Below, piece by piece: positions 46,401 to 61,400 of a stretch of 64,000 bases of DNA. The stretch is from the NCBI GenBank assembly GCA_013396525.1, contig VWYX01000350.1, positions 78,502 through 142,501 of the forward strand. The letters are read 5' to 3'. This DNA is from Chaetorhynchus papuensis. Lineage: Eukaryota; Chordata; Aves; Passeriformes; Rhipiduridae. The notes below the pieces were generated by a model. It worked only from the letters and a program-made list of their open reading frames with translations, searched no databases and was not told the DNA's origin. The number at the start of each line of letters is the position of its first letter. The stretch's first letter is position 1. The translations under genes and the position numbers were made by a program.

Positions 46401-49400
46401 TTGGCTCAAGCATTAGGTTTAGCTTATTTTAAACAAAATGCTTCTTAGATGCTTAATACTTTTTTTACTCCTAGCATGACTAGGAAAGTGTTCTCAAATA
46501 AAGGGTATAAAAGTTATTTTTGTGCTGTAAAGCTGCAGCTTCATGTGCTGAACTTCTTTGTGCTTTGAAGTTCAGAAGGCAGTTTTTTATACATCTCTTA
46601 TTTTGCCATTGGCTTTAACTCTCTCCTTTGGTCTCAGGCTACAAACTAGCACATGTCATGGATTCTGCAAGAATAAGCTAGTATTTTGGTCGGTGGCTAT
46701 AACAGTAGACAGGAATATGAAAATAGGCTAAGGCAGTCACCACTGCTTCATTTGCATTGAGCTCACTTGGACCACATTTAACTGCCCTTTGTCAGGGATG
46801 CTGCACCTGCTCTATGCATGTTCTCTCTTCAATTTCTCTACAAAAGTTCTTGACTGATGTTTAAAACTCTTTGCTGAAATATTAATGCTAATCGCCTCCC
46901 CTTTTTTCAGCCTTAATCTTTCTAAAATAACCAAGTTGAATTTCTGAGAAAAACCCAAACCCCTGAGGTCTCAGTGTTATGAATGCAGTTTATCAAAGTG
47001 TGGATTAGGGATGGCAGGAAATGGAAAGATGTTGTCTGCTTGGGACTGTCTCCCATTCAGTTTGGCAAGGGCCCTTTTTCCTGTGGACATAGTTCAGGAC
47101 GATCGTGCCAAGCCCTCCTCCCCATGGGTCATCTCTAGTCCAGTAGCTGACCCAGTTCTGTGCAGAACCCGGCCCAGTAACTGTGGTTGGCTTTAAGGAG
47201 GGCCCCTCGTGGTGTCTCAGCACCGTCACTCCGGGGTTGGGAGCGATAAGATCTCTGGTTCGGACCCATCCGAGTGGTTCGACAAGAGGTCATTTTGAGT
47301 CTGGTCAGGCGTGCTAACCACTTAGAGCAGATTAAAGGCATGTTCTGTTTCAGCAGAGCCTTCTCTCAGAGCACTGTCTAAAAGCATGAAGCCAGCTTGC
47401 AGCCAGTTCTAAGTGAAAGTTAATTAAGTTCTGTTGGAGATGCCATATCACGTCTTGCTTCTGATCATTCCTGATGACAGTTCAGTCAATTTGGATTCGG
47501 ACTGTCTCATCAACTGAAGTAAATTTCCAGTATCTCAAATTTGAAGCTCTAATAGATCAATTCTCTGTACCTCACCCCACCGTTTCCATTTATAAGGGGG
47601 AAATAAACCCTATGATTCTTAAAAACTGCACTCTGTTATTGAGGATCATAGCTCAAGAAGTTGGAGTCAGACGCTTTTTGGAATAGCTAGTTTGGTACCT
47701 GTTCTTTTTAAGCATAGAAACAGATCAGTAACACTGCTCAAGGGCTGGTAGTACTGCATTCTGAACATCTGAATTAATACTAAGTTTTAATTGTTCCTTC
47801 TTGTCAAAAAATTAATCTGTGATTTGAGTTGTGGTGGTCAGATTTTTATTTTTGCTAACTCCTCTGAGGCTGAGTTACAGTAAAATTTAAAAATGGGATT
47901 GGTGTCAATTCAAATGTCTGGAATTAATAAAAGGCAGTAGCAGTGTAGAACCATTGGCTACAAGGGTAAGTAATAGTAATAATGTTGTCTTTAACAGAGT
48001 AGGTATGTGCTGTTTTGTTCGTTCTGAGGAACTTACCTACCTAACAGACCTCATAGATTTGCTTACGTTAACTTCATTATAGAACAAAGTAACCTTTTCC
48101 TCAGTGCTGAAGACTTTTATTTTTTTGCTATTACATTAGCACTCATGGTGAATGTTCCTGAAAGATGTGTGTATTAGTAACAGCCTCCCACGTGCTTGTA
48201 GCAGCCTCCTACCTAAGTGCTAAAGTTCCCAGCTGATTGATATTGCACTTTATCATCTATCAATCTGACATGAGCTCTGTCCGGTGTTGAGTGTGACTGT
48301 AAGTAAAAACTTCCTTTTTCTGTTCCTTGCATGACTTCAGACATTGTCTCTCTGAAATGAACATTAGCACTGTTTGGCAAGCTGGAGGCTTGGTGCCAGT
48401 ACCTTCACCTGCAGAGAACTCCTCAAGCACTAGTGCAGTTGACCCATTCATGATAGTCACCAGTCTGTGCTGGTAGTAATCAGCTGTCTCACCAAAAATT
48501 GGAATTGGAGCAGTCTTCCATGCCCATTGATTAGTGCTGATGTACCTTCTGCTGACCTGTAGAAGCATCTCACACGTGCTCTGCATCTGAGGTCTGCCTG
48601 AATGTATCAAACTATTTTAATCTTTTCAGATATGTATTGAAATATTGCAATCTATTTTAAGAATTTCAGTGTATTTGTTAATTCTTTCCATCGTGAAGAA
48701 TTAAATTAATCCTGTGGTTCTGCTGAAGTCCCAGATCAATAATTAACACTTGCATTCTAATGGAGTTAATTTACTCTGAAAGCTGTCATCCTTAGTTCAT
48801 AATACTTCAGACAGGGTCACGTTTCTAGAGCAGGACACGCATCTTGGAGTTATCCTCAAAGGTTAGTGTGGTGTGAAGCTGATCTTGCAGAGTCAGTTAG
48901 AAGTTAATCTGAAGCAGTTCTCTCTAATAACAGAGGAAGCCTAAAGAGCTGAAATTAGTCTTTGTGAGTGCTACACCCATTCTTGGCCCATTTGCGGCTG
49001 AAGATGAACCAGTCAGAAACTGTGGATTGTGTTGTAAATCTTTGCTGGGATTATTTTATTTGCACTAAGCTGTTTCTGAAAGGCTGGTGGTAAAATACTC
49101 AAATGAAAGAAGAGTTTAGTGACTCATGGGAATGTACTTCTGACTCTTCTGACTTTACTGCCTCCGGGAGTGGAAAGAATTTTGAGGATAATGCATCTCT
49201 GAAAACAAAACTGAGACATTGCCTAATGAGGAGACAACACAAGGCTTTTGATAGGATGTGTAGTTAGAGATTGGGATCTTGCTCTTACACGAATTAGCTC
49301 AATGCCTCCATTTTCTTAAAATGGAGGAGGTAACCTTTTGCTGGAGTCTTTGGAAAGGTTTTGATAAAGAGCAAAAGATTATGATTTCCAGAGAAATCTG

Positions 49401-52400
49401 AATTTCATCTTTTTCCAATTCCTCCAAACTCATTTCATCAATGTATTTTTCTTTACAATAACTGCTTCTAGGTATTTTGTTCTAATATTTTCTCAATATG
49501 ACTTTTAATATGCTGTTTAAGGAAAATTCAAATAACTTGGGTGTATAAGGAAGATACCAGTGTGTGAGAAGTGAAGGCACAGGCAGACTGAGACTGATCG
49601 AAGTCACCTGAAGATGTCAGACAGCCCTTTTTATTTTAGTCAAAAAGAGAGGTCAGGATTGTCACCTATATCTTGTTCCACAGGCAGTTCATAAACAGGT
49701 TTATTGAGGGTGGTGAGGGAGGTGGGAAGGTGACCTTCACCTGTATGTTGGTATCATTTGGCTGGGTGCATTCCTGCAGCATATGATGCAGAGCTGTACC
49801 CACCAACCTGTATTTGTCTAATATTAACAAAATATTAACTTCCTGTTTGCATATAAGACTATCCAGGTGTTACAGCTTGGAGGAAGAAGAAAAGGTTGTG
49901 GAAGTTTAGATGCTGGCATCCCCACTAAAGTGAAATAGCAGGATGACATGGGGGCAGTTCAAGGTTCTGACCGGGGGACTGAAAAATACGCTACAAAGGG
50001 CCAATTGTTGAATTAATGGGATTTTTTGTTTTAATAAGAAAGAAGGTGTTTTCTGTTTTTGTTTACGTGATGACATCTGCAGAAGACAATCTGCAATAGC
50101 TGATTTTAGAAATAATTTCTGCTGTGACCAGGTAGGAAGGGGCAGTATGTAATGGCACTGTTATGGCATTAACAGTGATTTGAGACTTTTAACAAGGCAC
50201 TTTTACAAATAGGCCACGGAACACGTGAGAGCGCCCAAGCGGGAGTGGTCTAAGTGTGCCTGACAACAGAAATGACCAAAAATTACCACTGAGGTAAAAC
50301 TGGGTTTAGGGTAGAAACAAAGGCTCGTTGATCTATTCAGATCTTATGTTTCATTCATACTCCATAAGTATGCTCACTTTAGTGCATCTCCTGTATTCGT
50401 ATCTCACCCGGTGATATTTTAACCTCAGTATGTTTTTAGAATTTTCATGTGATCTGACTCATACATACTGGGGAAGGAATGAGAATAGTGGACTAACACT
50501 GCCATTTTCAAATAACTTTTAGGTAACTGGAGGCTCCAGTGGAATTGGAAAATGCATTGCTATTGAATGCTATAAACAAGGTGCTTTCATAACACTGATT
50601 GCAAGGGATGAGGTAAGTGTATGTGTGATTTTACTGGCTAAACTGTTCACAAAATCTGTATAGGTGGGGAATACTTTTGGCATTGGTGATTATTCATACT
50701 TCCTCAGTGTATATTTTAAGGGGACCCTAAGCATTCCAAATTAATGCATTTGAATAGCAGAGGTGGCTGCCTTTTTAAGAAGCGTAGCCCAACATGGAAT
50801 TTGTGATTAGCTTGCCTCAAAACTTTGCCAGTGCTATTGCTTTTGTTAATGGCATTTGTTATATCATTGTCTAGATCTGTGCCAGAGCACAATATCAGGA
50901 AAACCCCTATATTGGTTAAAACTATAGAATTTCCCTGTGGTAAGTGACATCTGGGAGTTTAATCATCTCTAAAATTCACAAAATATGCTGGTGTCTAATC
51001 AGCATTATATCATATTTTTTACTAGTGAAAAACTCATCAAGACAGCTTTGGAGGAAAAAACATTGCTTTGTTGGACTGTTGTTTTTTAACTAAGAGGTAT
51101 TCAGAATTCAGTTGGAAGTACTCTGTTTTCATAACAGGCTGTTGTTTTATTTGTTGCGAAAAACCTAAATATTCTGGAAGCAAAAGCACTTAATTTTTGG
51201 GGGCCCTCAGTCCCAGCTGATTTGATAATTTACTTACACTTGAGAACTTATTTTACATAACCTTGAATGTAGTTAGAATTAAAAGAATTTTTCTTGAAAG
51301 GATTATTACAATTTGAATTTACCAAATTTTTGGGTTTTCATGATCTCATGCCAATGATTCTTCTGTAGGAGAGTTTATGTAATATCGCATAAATATAAAA
51401 TAGAGCCAAAATAAAGTAGAAGAATCAATACCTACAGTCTTAGGTGCTCTCTGTAGCATGAAACAAAAGCATTAAATCTATACAAGTCATTACTGGCTTT
51501 AGAACACAAAGTGGAAAGACAGAGAAGTGAGTTCTTGATAAATTTCATGTTTTCATATATTCGTAAGTCTTCAAAATGGCAGTAAAATGCTGTAACTGGT
51601 TGAGGATAACTTTGTGGGGCCCCAGGGGATGTTTTTAAGCCTTACTGAAGTACTGAGGACTAATACTGCTCTCAAAACTACTGTGCTTTTTGTCTTTATG
51701 TCCATTTCAGAACAAGCTGTTGCAGACGAAGAAGGAAATAGAAAAGTACTCTGTTAATGACAAGCAGGTAAGATCACTGCCAAGAGGGGCTGTTGGGTGT
51801 TTTGTTTAAGACAGTCACTACAACACTTCACTGGTCCTGTCTTTAAAGCAAAGCTGTTTGACAAAAATGAGTGAGGAGTCAGTATTTGGCTTCGGGAAAA
51901 CCATGGTGTCTGTTTACATGAGATGTTCTGAGCTCTTGCTATATTTGATGTTGCCCAGCTAGTGCATTAGCCTGCTTTTCTTAGAAAAAGATGTCTTCAT
52001 CTGTAGGTGTAGAATGCTTTTTTGGATAGCTGCAATTTACTGTCACTTGATGAGCATTTTATTCTTTCAAATAAAGTGGAAGAACCAAATTTTTTTTTCC
52101 TCAAATATCTTGGTTTTTTTGCAATTCATAAATACAGCATCTATCTTGGGAAAGAAGTTTAGTTGCTTGTTCCCAGGTTTATTTCACTACATCATACTTT
52201 TGTTCCTTTTCCTGACTAAGTACTGTACCAGTTACACAAGTTAAATTTGTGAAGTTCTGAGACTTCTAAACGCAGAAGCTGCTTTGCTGAATAGATAATG
52301 CACTCGTGCATAAAGGCAATGGGTTTAGAGCTTGCAGAAGTATTAGCTTAGAATAGCTAAGCTTGCTGTGTTCAAAGCATGCAACCTTGAGGTGAAATGT

Positions 52401-55400
52401 TAAAATAATTTTTTCTCAGTACTAATAATGAAGGGGAGAGGGGAAATATTATTGAAACTATTAACATCTTTGACTTCTTGTGTTCCAGAACTTTGTTGAT
52501 CATGAAAGTAACTTAGTAATTAAGCTCCTTTCATGATCACAAATAGAAGCAATTTATTTGTCCATGAAAAGGGATTTGAGTTGATAAATTAGATATTCTG
52601 TTGAAAAGAAGCAGTGAAAAAAGCTGAATATTTGCAGACAATAAGACAATAATATTTGCAGTATGGTAGTTATACAAAATTTTTTAATACCTCCATTTAT
52701 AAGATAAGATTCTGTCTTTGCTTCCTTATACTTTTGTCAGATGGCTCAAGCTGATTTTTTTTTCTGTGCATGCTGCCTTACTCAGATCAACTTTGTTTGA
52801 AAATCTAAGCCATTTGAGGTGAGGAGAAGCTGTATTTTGCCCATTAAAAAAAATCCTGATAACCATTTTCTTTTAGCTGTTCTAGCAGTTTCCCAAGCTT
52901 AGCATTACAGTTAATCCCTTGTCAAACACTGTGTCAGGATGTTCTTGTTAAAATCTGTCCCAGCTTGATAGATGCAGACTTTTTAAAAGAGTATTACTTG
53001 GTGCATGTTCCTAGGAGTTTAAGTGAAAATCTCCAAAAGTACCTTCAATGTTGAGCAAGCTCCAGTGTGGACTGACTAGGACTTTTTTTGCAGAAGCATT
53101 TTTAGGCTTGCAGCCAGGTTAAGCAGTAGGCAGCAGAGGTGATGGGCAGGTTGGCTCTTCTGTAGCTGTCGTTGGGTTGTGGATGTGGTCTCAGGGAAGC
53201 CTGACTGATGTGAATGCAAAGAACAGAACAGGCAGTCTTGGGCAGAGCTTGCACTGGAACAGCAGATCACAAGCTGGAAAGTGACAGTAGATGGACAGAG
53301 AAGCTGTACAAAAGGATTACTGAAAGGCTGTAGAGAAAGGTGATGTCTGGTGTGGATAATGTACACAGACCTTTACTAGATCATGGAATCACAGCATGGT
53401 TTGGGCTGGAAGGCACCTTAAAGATTGTCTGGTTCCAATTCCCCTGCTGCGGGCAGGGACACTTTCCATTAGACCAGGTTGCTCAGAGCCCCATCCAGCC
53501 TGGTCTTGAGCACTTCCAGGGATGAGGCATCCAAGGCTTCTCTGGGCAACCTGTGGCAGTGCCTCACAGTAAAGAAATTCTTCCTAATATCTAATCTAAA
53601 CCTACTGTCTTTGAGTTTAAAGCCATTTCCTCTTGTCCTATCATTACATGCCCCTCTTCAGCTTTCTTTTAGGCCCCCTTTAGGTACTGAAAGGAAACTG
53701 TAAGGTTTGTTTGGAGCCTTTTCCATGCTGCACAACCCCAGCTCTCTCAGCCTGTGTTCATAAGAGGGGTGCTCCAGCCCCTCTGGTCATCTCCATGGCC
53801 TCCTCTGGACTCACTCCAACAGCTCCATGTCCTTCCTGTGCTGGGACCCCAGAGCTGGATGCAGCACTGCAGGTGGGGTCTCAGGAGAGCAGGCCAGAGG
53901 GGCAGAATCCCCTCCCTCCCCTGCTGCCCACGCTGCTTTGGATGCAGCCCAGGGCACCACTGGCTCTTTGGGCTGTGAGCACACATTGCTGGGGCATGTC
54001 CAGCCTCTCACCCACCAGCACCCCCAAGTCCTTCTCCCCAGGGCTGCTCTGTGTCTGTTCATCCCCCAGCCTGCATCAAGAAGGGGGGATTGCTCCAATC
54101 CAGGTCCAGCACCTTGCACCTGGTCTTGTTGAACTTCATGAGACTCCCAAGGGCTCACTTCTCAAGTTTGTCCAGGTCCCTCTGGATTGCATCCTGTCCC
54201 TCAGGTGTGTCAGTTGCACCTCCAAGCTTGGTGTCATCTGCAAACTTCCTGCAGATCTCTTGGTGTCATTGAAGTCATTGAATGGTCCCATGTCAAGCTA
54301 AGAGGCAGAGATCCTCAGCACAGATTACTTTTTTCTTGGGCGTGTGCTGTCACCCTTCAGCTCTTGGATACATACTTGAAACCAAGTTGCATTGACAACC
54401 AGAGTGTGACCTTTATGTATGTTTAATGTTTCACGTTTGCATGTGATTTAGATGGTGCAGCCTTTATGGATGTAGGTGTGCACTGGAGAAAACCCTTAGA
54501 GGTTTTCTCCAATATTTTTAAATTCATTTTTTTAATCTAGAATATTCCCAGTTACTTTACTGGGGGTTGAGTTGATCTTTTATTGGGAAAGCTCTATTGG
54601 TGATCCAACACCATGCAGTATTTAGAACAAAATGTAATGAGCAGGGCTGGGCATAAGACTACTTCTGGTAGCATATTCTGTGTCCTAGATGTGGATCGAC
54701 AGTCTGTATTTTGGAGTGAAGCTAATTAGTATATGGTAGCAGAAAGGATGTATGATAACAGAAGCAAAGAGGTGAATTGTAAAATGTGATAGCAGTCAAT
54801 ACAAGCTATGGTAGTTCCCCAGTGTGTTGTTCACAGTGTAACTAATCTATGCAAACTGTTAAATTAACAAATTGCTTCAGTTTTTATAGAGAACTGTGAT
54901 TTGCTTAATCTCCTCAGTGATCTTGGCAAAGACATCCAAATAATAATTCAATGTTGTTTGCATTCAGCTGCTGTTTTCTTAAACTTAACTAGAAAGATAA
55001 ATGTTTCCAAAATGTAATAAATGCCTTAAGGGGATTCCTGCCAATAACTTGTGCCACAAGTTTACTCTGATGTCCAACTACACACAATGCTGGGAGGCAG
55101 GAATAGCCAACCTGCTGTACAGGAATGGCAGGCAGATTCTGTTTATGCAGCTAAGAAGTGTCACAGTCTGACCAGGGGCAGGACTGACAAATCACTGGCT
55201 GCCAAAGCAGTTAGTTACTCTGTGGTAAGCCTCTTTTATGTGTGTGTGCCCATGTGCTCCACAAGTGTTCATGAGCATGCTTGTTACAAACTACTGATGC
55301 CTTTGTTTTATTTCACCTCTGACTTTTAATTAGTTGATCAAGGTAACAGAAAGGATAGAAGCTGGAACAGGAATGCAGGAATCCCTCCTTTTATTGCAAT

Positions 55401-58400
55401 GGGAGATGGCTTTTCTTTTCAGGATGAGGAATTGCCCCAGAGCTCTGTTGATGGCTTAGCAGAGAAAGTAGCTTATTTGTTAGCACCTGGCGTTCGCAGC
55501 AGTCTTACATTTTGGAAGTGGTACCCTAAAAGAAGCAGTGCTTTCTTTGGCCAGAAGTTGACTTGAAGGTGCTTCAAAACCTAGATTCTGAGACCATCTT
55601 GCTGAAAGCAGTCAGTAACTTTCAAGGAAAACAGGGTCTAACTTTTACCTGCAAGAAAACCATATCACTATCACCTGTTTTCCTTCATCCTGCCTGCCCA
55701 CCCCTCCACTCTGCTTCTTTCTTCCCTGGTTACTTTAATTTTTCTGTATCTTTCAAACTAAACACATTAATGTCTGATTATCAGATAAGGAGTAAATCTG
55801 TACACAGTACTTCACTTTTTTTAGATATTTATGACACCGTGCAATGTGTCAGTTTCTCATAGAATTTTTATTTTTGTTTTGTCCTTGAAGTGTCCCAATT
55901 AAATATTATGCAAGTAGGTTTACTATTATTCTTTAAAAAAAATGAAATAAGGAGGTTGTGTGCATTGCAAATACTAAAATTAGCAGGTTTGTAACACTTG
56001 CTTTCTAAATTTTGGAACAGATTGTTTTTGCAGTGCCGGTGCTGCAGTTTTAGGGTACACTGCAACCATGCCTTGCTATGACGTGAAAAAACCATTTTTT
56101 TTTTTAAAGATGAGCCTAAGCCACACAAATGGTTTGACTTTTGTCTAGCTGATGAAAGTTAAATATATCACTGGGGAATTTTGATTGCCTTAGTTAAAAT
56201 AGCTTTTACTAAACTTCATGTAAATAACTCCATCAATCGTGTGTCTTAGTATAGTAAATTAGAAATGATACTTTGCACATGAGTAGCTGCTTTGAAGATC
56301 ATGGGGTGCTTATTTGTTCTTGATGTAATCTTTATTATACTAGAACCTGTGTGTGAGGGGGAGGAGCTGGGAGGGAGCAGAGATTGCTTTCTTCAGTGTG
56401 GAAAAAGTGCAGAGTATCTTGTCAAAAAGACTTTTTTTGTGGAAAAGATAATGACATTGGACTTGTTTCATTTTGAAAGGCTCAGAGTCAACAGTTAGTG
56501 GACTTGTTGTGTTGTGAAAATGTGCTTTCACTTTTCTTTTCTAGGTCGTACTTTGTATTTCTGTTGATGTGTCTAAAGACTACGAGCAGGTGGAGAATGT
56601 TCTAAAACAGGTGAGAAAATAACTGATTCACCTATATATCTTAAGAATCTTATCTCTCTGTGTTGTATTTCTGTTGGAAATAGTTTCTTACATGGTACGG
56701 TGATATAGGAAGGTTTTTTCCTCATAAAGAACATCTTAACGTCTGTCCCCTCTTCCAGGCTCAGGAGAAGCTGGGGCCAGTTGACATGCTTGTAAACTGT
56801 GCAGGAACATCAGTCACAGGAAAATTTGAGGATATTGAAGTGAATTCTTTTGAAGTGAGTGAGCATACTTTTTTTATTTCATCATAGGATAATTTCTTAT
56901 TTAACCATTCTAACCATTAGATTGCATTCCTGTGTCTTTGCAGACTTGAACAGTGTTACATTTGACTTGTGCTAGCTGTCAGAACCTCTTCAGATTTGCA
57001 AGGGTCTTCTCTCCTAACTTCTCTTCTAACAATTTCACATAGTTTCATTTTTTTCTGTTGAAGATTTTTCAAAAATATTTTTAATCTGTTTAAGAAAAAA
57101 GCAGCTGTTACCAGTCTTCAGTTCTGAGATGCACAAATTGTTTCAGCTTGAGAAGCTGCTGCTCTGATGAAAAGACAAAATGCAGCCCTGAAACACCTGT
57201 ATTTTGGTTACTTTATGCCTGCAGCCCTCAGACCTCCATTCATCTACAGATGATGCTGAGTCATCTGAAAATACTAAATGGGCATAATTTTATAATAAAT
57301 ATGAATCATCCATTTTATTGCTTGTATAGGCTATCAGTTGTGTTTTAGGTCTTGTAGAGAGTGAAATTAAAGACTTCCCTTGATCCTGGCAAAGAATAAA
57401 ATCTCTGATATGTGTAAAGACGCAGCGTTTTTCCTGTTTCCTGTTTTAGAAAGCTCTTTAAACTTTCAGTATGTTTTCATGCATCATGCATAAATGGATT
57501 GCTTCCTGGAGACTGTTCAGGTTAGATTTTCCCTCATATATATTCTTTTTTCCTTCAAGGCCATATGGTTCACAGTATTATCAGTATCCTGGATGCTGTT
57601 AAGACTTACAGGATTTCTTTTGGCTCGAAGTGAGATTTTTAGCTATAAAACAGTTTATGAAGCTGTAGAATAGAAAACAGTTGTTTCTTTTGCCAGAACA
57701 GATCTGGTGAACTTGATTATTAAAGCAGGCTGAAATAGGGTTTGTTTTTTTTTTTTTTTTTGATAAATAAGACCAAACAGCTGAAGGATTCTGGATCTGT
57801 GGCTCAAATACTGAAATATGAATATCGTTTGTACAGAGATTAATGGCAGTCAATTACCTGGGCAGCGTTTACCCGAGCCGAGCAGTAATCGCTACCATGA
57901 AGGAACGAAGGATGGGGAGGATTGTGTTTGTATCCTCTCAGGCTGGGCAGTTAGGCCTGTTTGGTTATACAGCTTATTCTCCAACAAAATTTGCTCTTCG
58001 AGGCTTGGCTGAAGCCCTGCAAATGGAGGTATGTGTGCTATAATGTTAAGTAATTTTGATTGTAAACAATTTTGTTTTAACTGTCAGCACAGGACATTTT
58101 CATTTAAATAGGCTGGGGTTGGTTTTTTTTGTATTGTGCAGCATTGCTAATATCTGTGTGTTATTTGCCCTCATCTGGCAGCAGTACAACGCTGTTGCTC
58201 TGCATGGGGTTGCAGAAACTTACCTGATTTCAATTGTGTAAGAAGGAATAGGATGAATCTGTTCCTAGAACTGAGTATGACCACATGTGCAGACATTTTT
58301 TAAATCTTTTATTCTAACCAAAAGGACTAGATTTTTAAGACTTTTGATTAAAAGCCTTCTTGAAGGTTCTAAGTGCAGAATGGTATTGAAGATACCACAT

Positions 58401-61400
58401 GGGTGCATGAGAGACAGGCCAGTGATTGAGAGTCCATGGGAAGTGGTATGTGAAGCATATGGAACAGTAAAACTCCCAAGGTAGAATTTGAGGATTGTCC
58501 ACAAAAAAAAAAAAAAAAAAAAAAATTGGGTTGACAGTGACTCACCCTTCTATATTTTGATATATGTGAGCTTTTTATACTGCAGTGATCTAAACTTATG
58601 GTTGTTTTAAGACCAAAACCAAACAAACACCATTTTCTTTATTCAGTGGAACAAGGTGGGTGAGTACAGTGTAGTAAGACAGATAAAACTGATTTGAAAA
58701 TTACTTTTGTCATTTTTCTGTTAAGAATGTATATTTGCCTTTTTAAGTGTTCATATATAAAATGCCTGTCTTTGGTTCTAGACCCTTGCATAGCCCCTGT
58801 TGTATGCCTTGATCAGGATAAGAATGTGGGGTAAAACTGCCAGGAGTCACTTCTGGTCTGCCAGATAGAACAGTGTGAATGCAGGGTCTTTCTTCAGACT
58901 GGTGACAGATACTTTTCTGAAGACTGAATTATTCAAGACTAAAAATAGGGTGTCTATGGGCGTGTGATGTGGTATTTCAGTAAGTGTTTTCAATATAGAA
59001 TGTTTCATAATCTAAATAAAAATGTTGGTGTTTTACACTTTGCTTTTCCGTAGCCCTCTGAATATTTTCATTAAAAGCTTTTTTTATTTGTATTGGAGTA
59101 CAGATTTGCATTGTAGCAGTTTATGAATAGTGTTGCACTAAGTGATGTAATTCTATGACACGTACATACAAATACATAACTAAATACAATCCTTGATGTA
59201 AGACTTTCCATTTTCCCTCACGTCTTCCAATTATTCTTTTGTCTCCTTAGACTTTGACCTCTTGCAAGTTTATACCATGGGTTGAAAAGCCTTGAGACTT
59301 GAGTATACCTCTTAAAGATAGCAAATTTGAATTTTACATTTTTGTTCATTTTTTTCCTCAGTGAAAGCCTTTTTGGCCTTGTGTTTATAAATGCTGGGTA
59401 CTGATATTTGACAATGGTTTAGTCTTCCTTTAGAAATTGAAATTGGTAAAGTTATAGACATAAACTACTCTAATGTTCTTCCCAAATGTCTTGAAAACCA
59501 CTCGGATTCATCAAATAATTTGCAAAGGTTTTAGAGACTTATTAGGAAAAGCACCACAACCACCTTTTTAAAATCTTTTTTGGTTTGTTTCTCAGTTGAC
59601 AAGGCTGCAAGCCTTGTAGGTGCTGAATACTTAACCCTAGAAGCAATTTGAATTCATGCTTGCTGGATTTCTTAATTGCAAGAGAAATGAATGAAATTAT
59701 AAGGGACATGTAAAGGCTGTCAGTATTAAGATAACACTTAATGCTTTTGTAAAACACAGGTAAAACCTTATAATGTCTACGTGACAGTGGCCTATCCTCC
59801 AGATACTGACACTCCTGGCTTTGCAGAAGAAAGTAAAACAAAGGTAAATTGTGCTTCAGTTTTTGAAATCATTATTTTTAAAGCATATTAAGATTTTAAG
59901 AAGTACTTTTAGACACTTCAGTTTTATCAGTTTTTAACTACTCAGTTATATAGCTTGTAGGATAATTGATGTAGTTTCTTGTTCTGAGGCTTTAAGAACT
60001 ACTTACCTTTAAGATCTGAACCATTGCAGAGTATCCCTGCATACAGTCAGAATATTGGTGTGGAATGGTAAACTGTAAAATCACTATTTGTTTTGATATT
60101 AAAGCTTAATTAACCAAAAATAATATTTCTGTTTTGCATCTTTAATAGTGTGTGGCTGTTGTGATAGATGTGACAGATTGAAATAAGCCTCAGTTCCTTC
60201 AGTGGAGCCTGCAACCTAATCATATTGTATGAATGTGTGTAATGACCCTGTTCAATAAGGGCTGTTCTCTAGTATTACAGTAGAAAGGAAACTCTCTTGC
60301 ACTGTGTTCATAGTGGAAATGACAGTATCACTTTTCAGAAGGATGTGTCAGTCAGGCCTTTTTCATTTGGGTTGCCTTAAAAGTGAAAGTTCTGACCTTT
60401 AGTCACCTCTTGTCATTTGCCATATCCGTACATGTGAAGTATAATTCTAAAAATCACATTCAGGCCCCCTGTTCAGGCTAAAGCATCAGGTAATCAGAGA
60501 AGAATCTCTTATTTTTTATTTGCATACTGTGAACTAGAAATCTGGTATCTAAGGCTATCATCTTTTCAACATGCACCATCATGTATAATTGGAAATTGAG
60601 TTTGAATTCCATTTTGTCTTTCACCCTTTGAATAGGAATCAGTAGGGATTGTATAACACAATTCTTACTTCATCATTTCTTGATACAGATATTCTGTATT
60701 AAATGTATACTCCCACACATCCGCATAAAGTGCCAGAATTAGACATCTGCAGATACTTGTATAGCTTGCATATTCTCTAGGATTTTTTCCTTCATAATAG
60801 CCTATTTCAGGGAACCAGCAGGCACCAGCAGAATGTACTGTTCATCTAAGATTTCTCTTTGAAAGAGATTCAGAGAGATTTATCTTATTTGTCAAAAAAG
60901 TCTTGTCTTTTAGGAGAGAATTATGCCTTGTTTTAGCCTACATGACCTCTTTGGATGACTTGCTCCCAGCATGATAGTGCACCTTAAGTCTCTGCAATAG
61001 TGCACTGCTCTGACCTTTCAGATACTCATTTATTGTTGCATTTATTTAATACTACTGAATTAATATTAATATTTAATACTACTTAGAACATGTGCCTCTA
61101 CCTTGCATGTCCCTATTTTTCTCTGTAATCATTGAATGTAGTAAAAGAAAACATCAGGAGCTAGGATACAGCTTGCCTGTGTTTAACCAGGAAGGGTTTT
61201 TTTTTTGAAGTAGCTGCTTCACAAATGACAGCCATGCCTTGGCCAGCTGTGATGCCTTTCCTGGTCTTAAAATCAAGAGTCAAACACGGTTAGAAGGGAA
61301 AAAGGGATTTTTACCTCTGTATTTATTTGAAGGATCCTTAGGTGCACCACGTCCAGGTGGAATGCACCTCCATGCACCCCGCAATGCACACCCACCAAAG

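Larger units (their letters stand above)
43479..50522 (+). other. KDSR: KDSR intron 1
   Basis: 7,044 bases, the longest intron here. The first part is CpG island. A CpG-dense block at about 47,085-47,345 is unexplained. A 9-bp hairpin (45,856-45,879) is minor. No further exon is recognised; untranslated alternative exons cannot be excluded. Confidence 0.8.
51768..56544 (+). other. KDSR: KDSR intron 3
   Basis: 4,777 bases. It holds a long antisense CR1 (about 53,383-54,290) and two hairpins (52,497-52,539 and 54,484-54,511). No additional exon is recognised. Confidence 0.85.

Noticed and set aside
47200..47330. tRNA-like control-box words
   Set aside because: I tried to fold the segment as a tRNA. 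The T stem and acceptor stem do not pair, so no tRNA gene is called.
53711..54301. 196-residue open frame on the + strand
   Set aside because: It is the antisense of a CR1 LINE fragment, with no protein similarity of its own.
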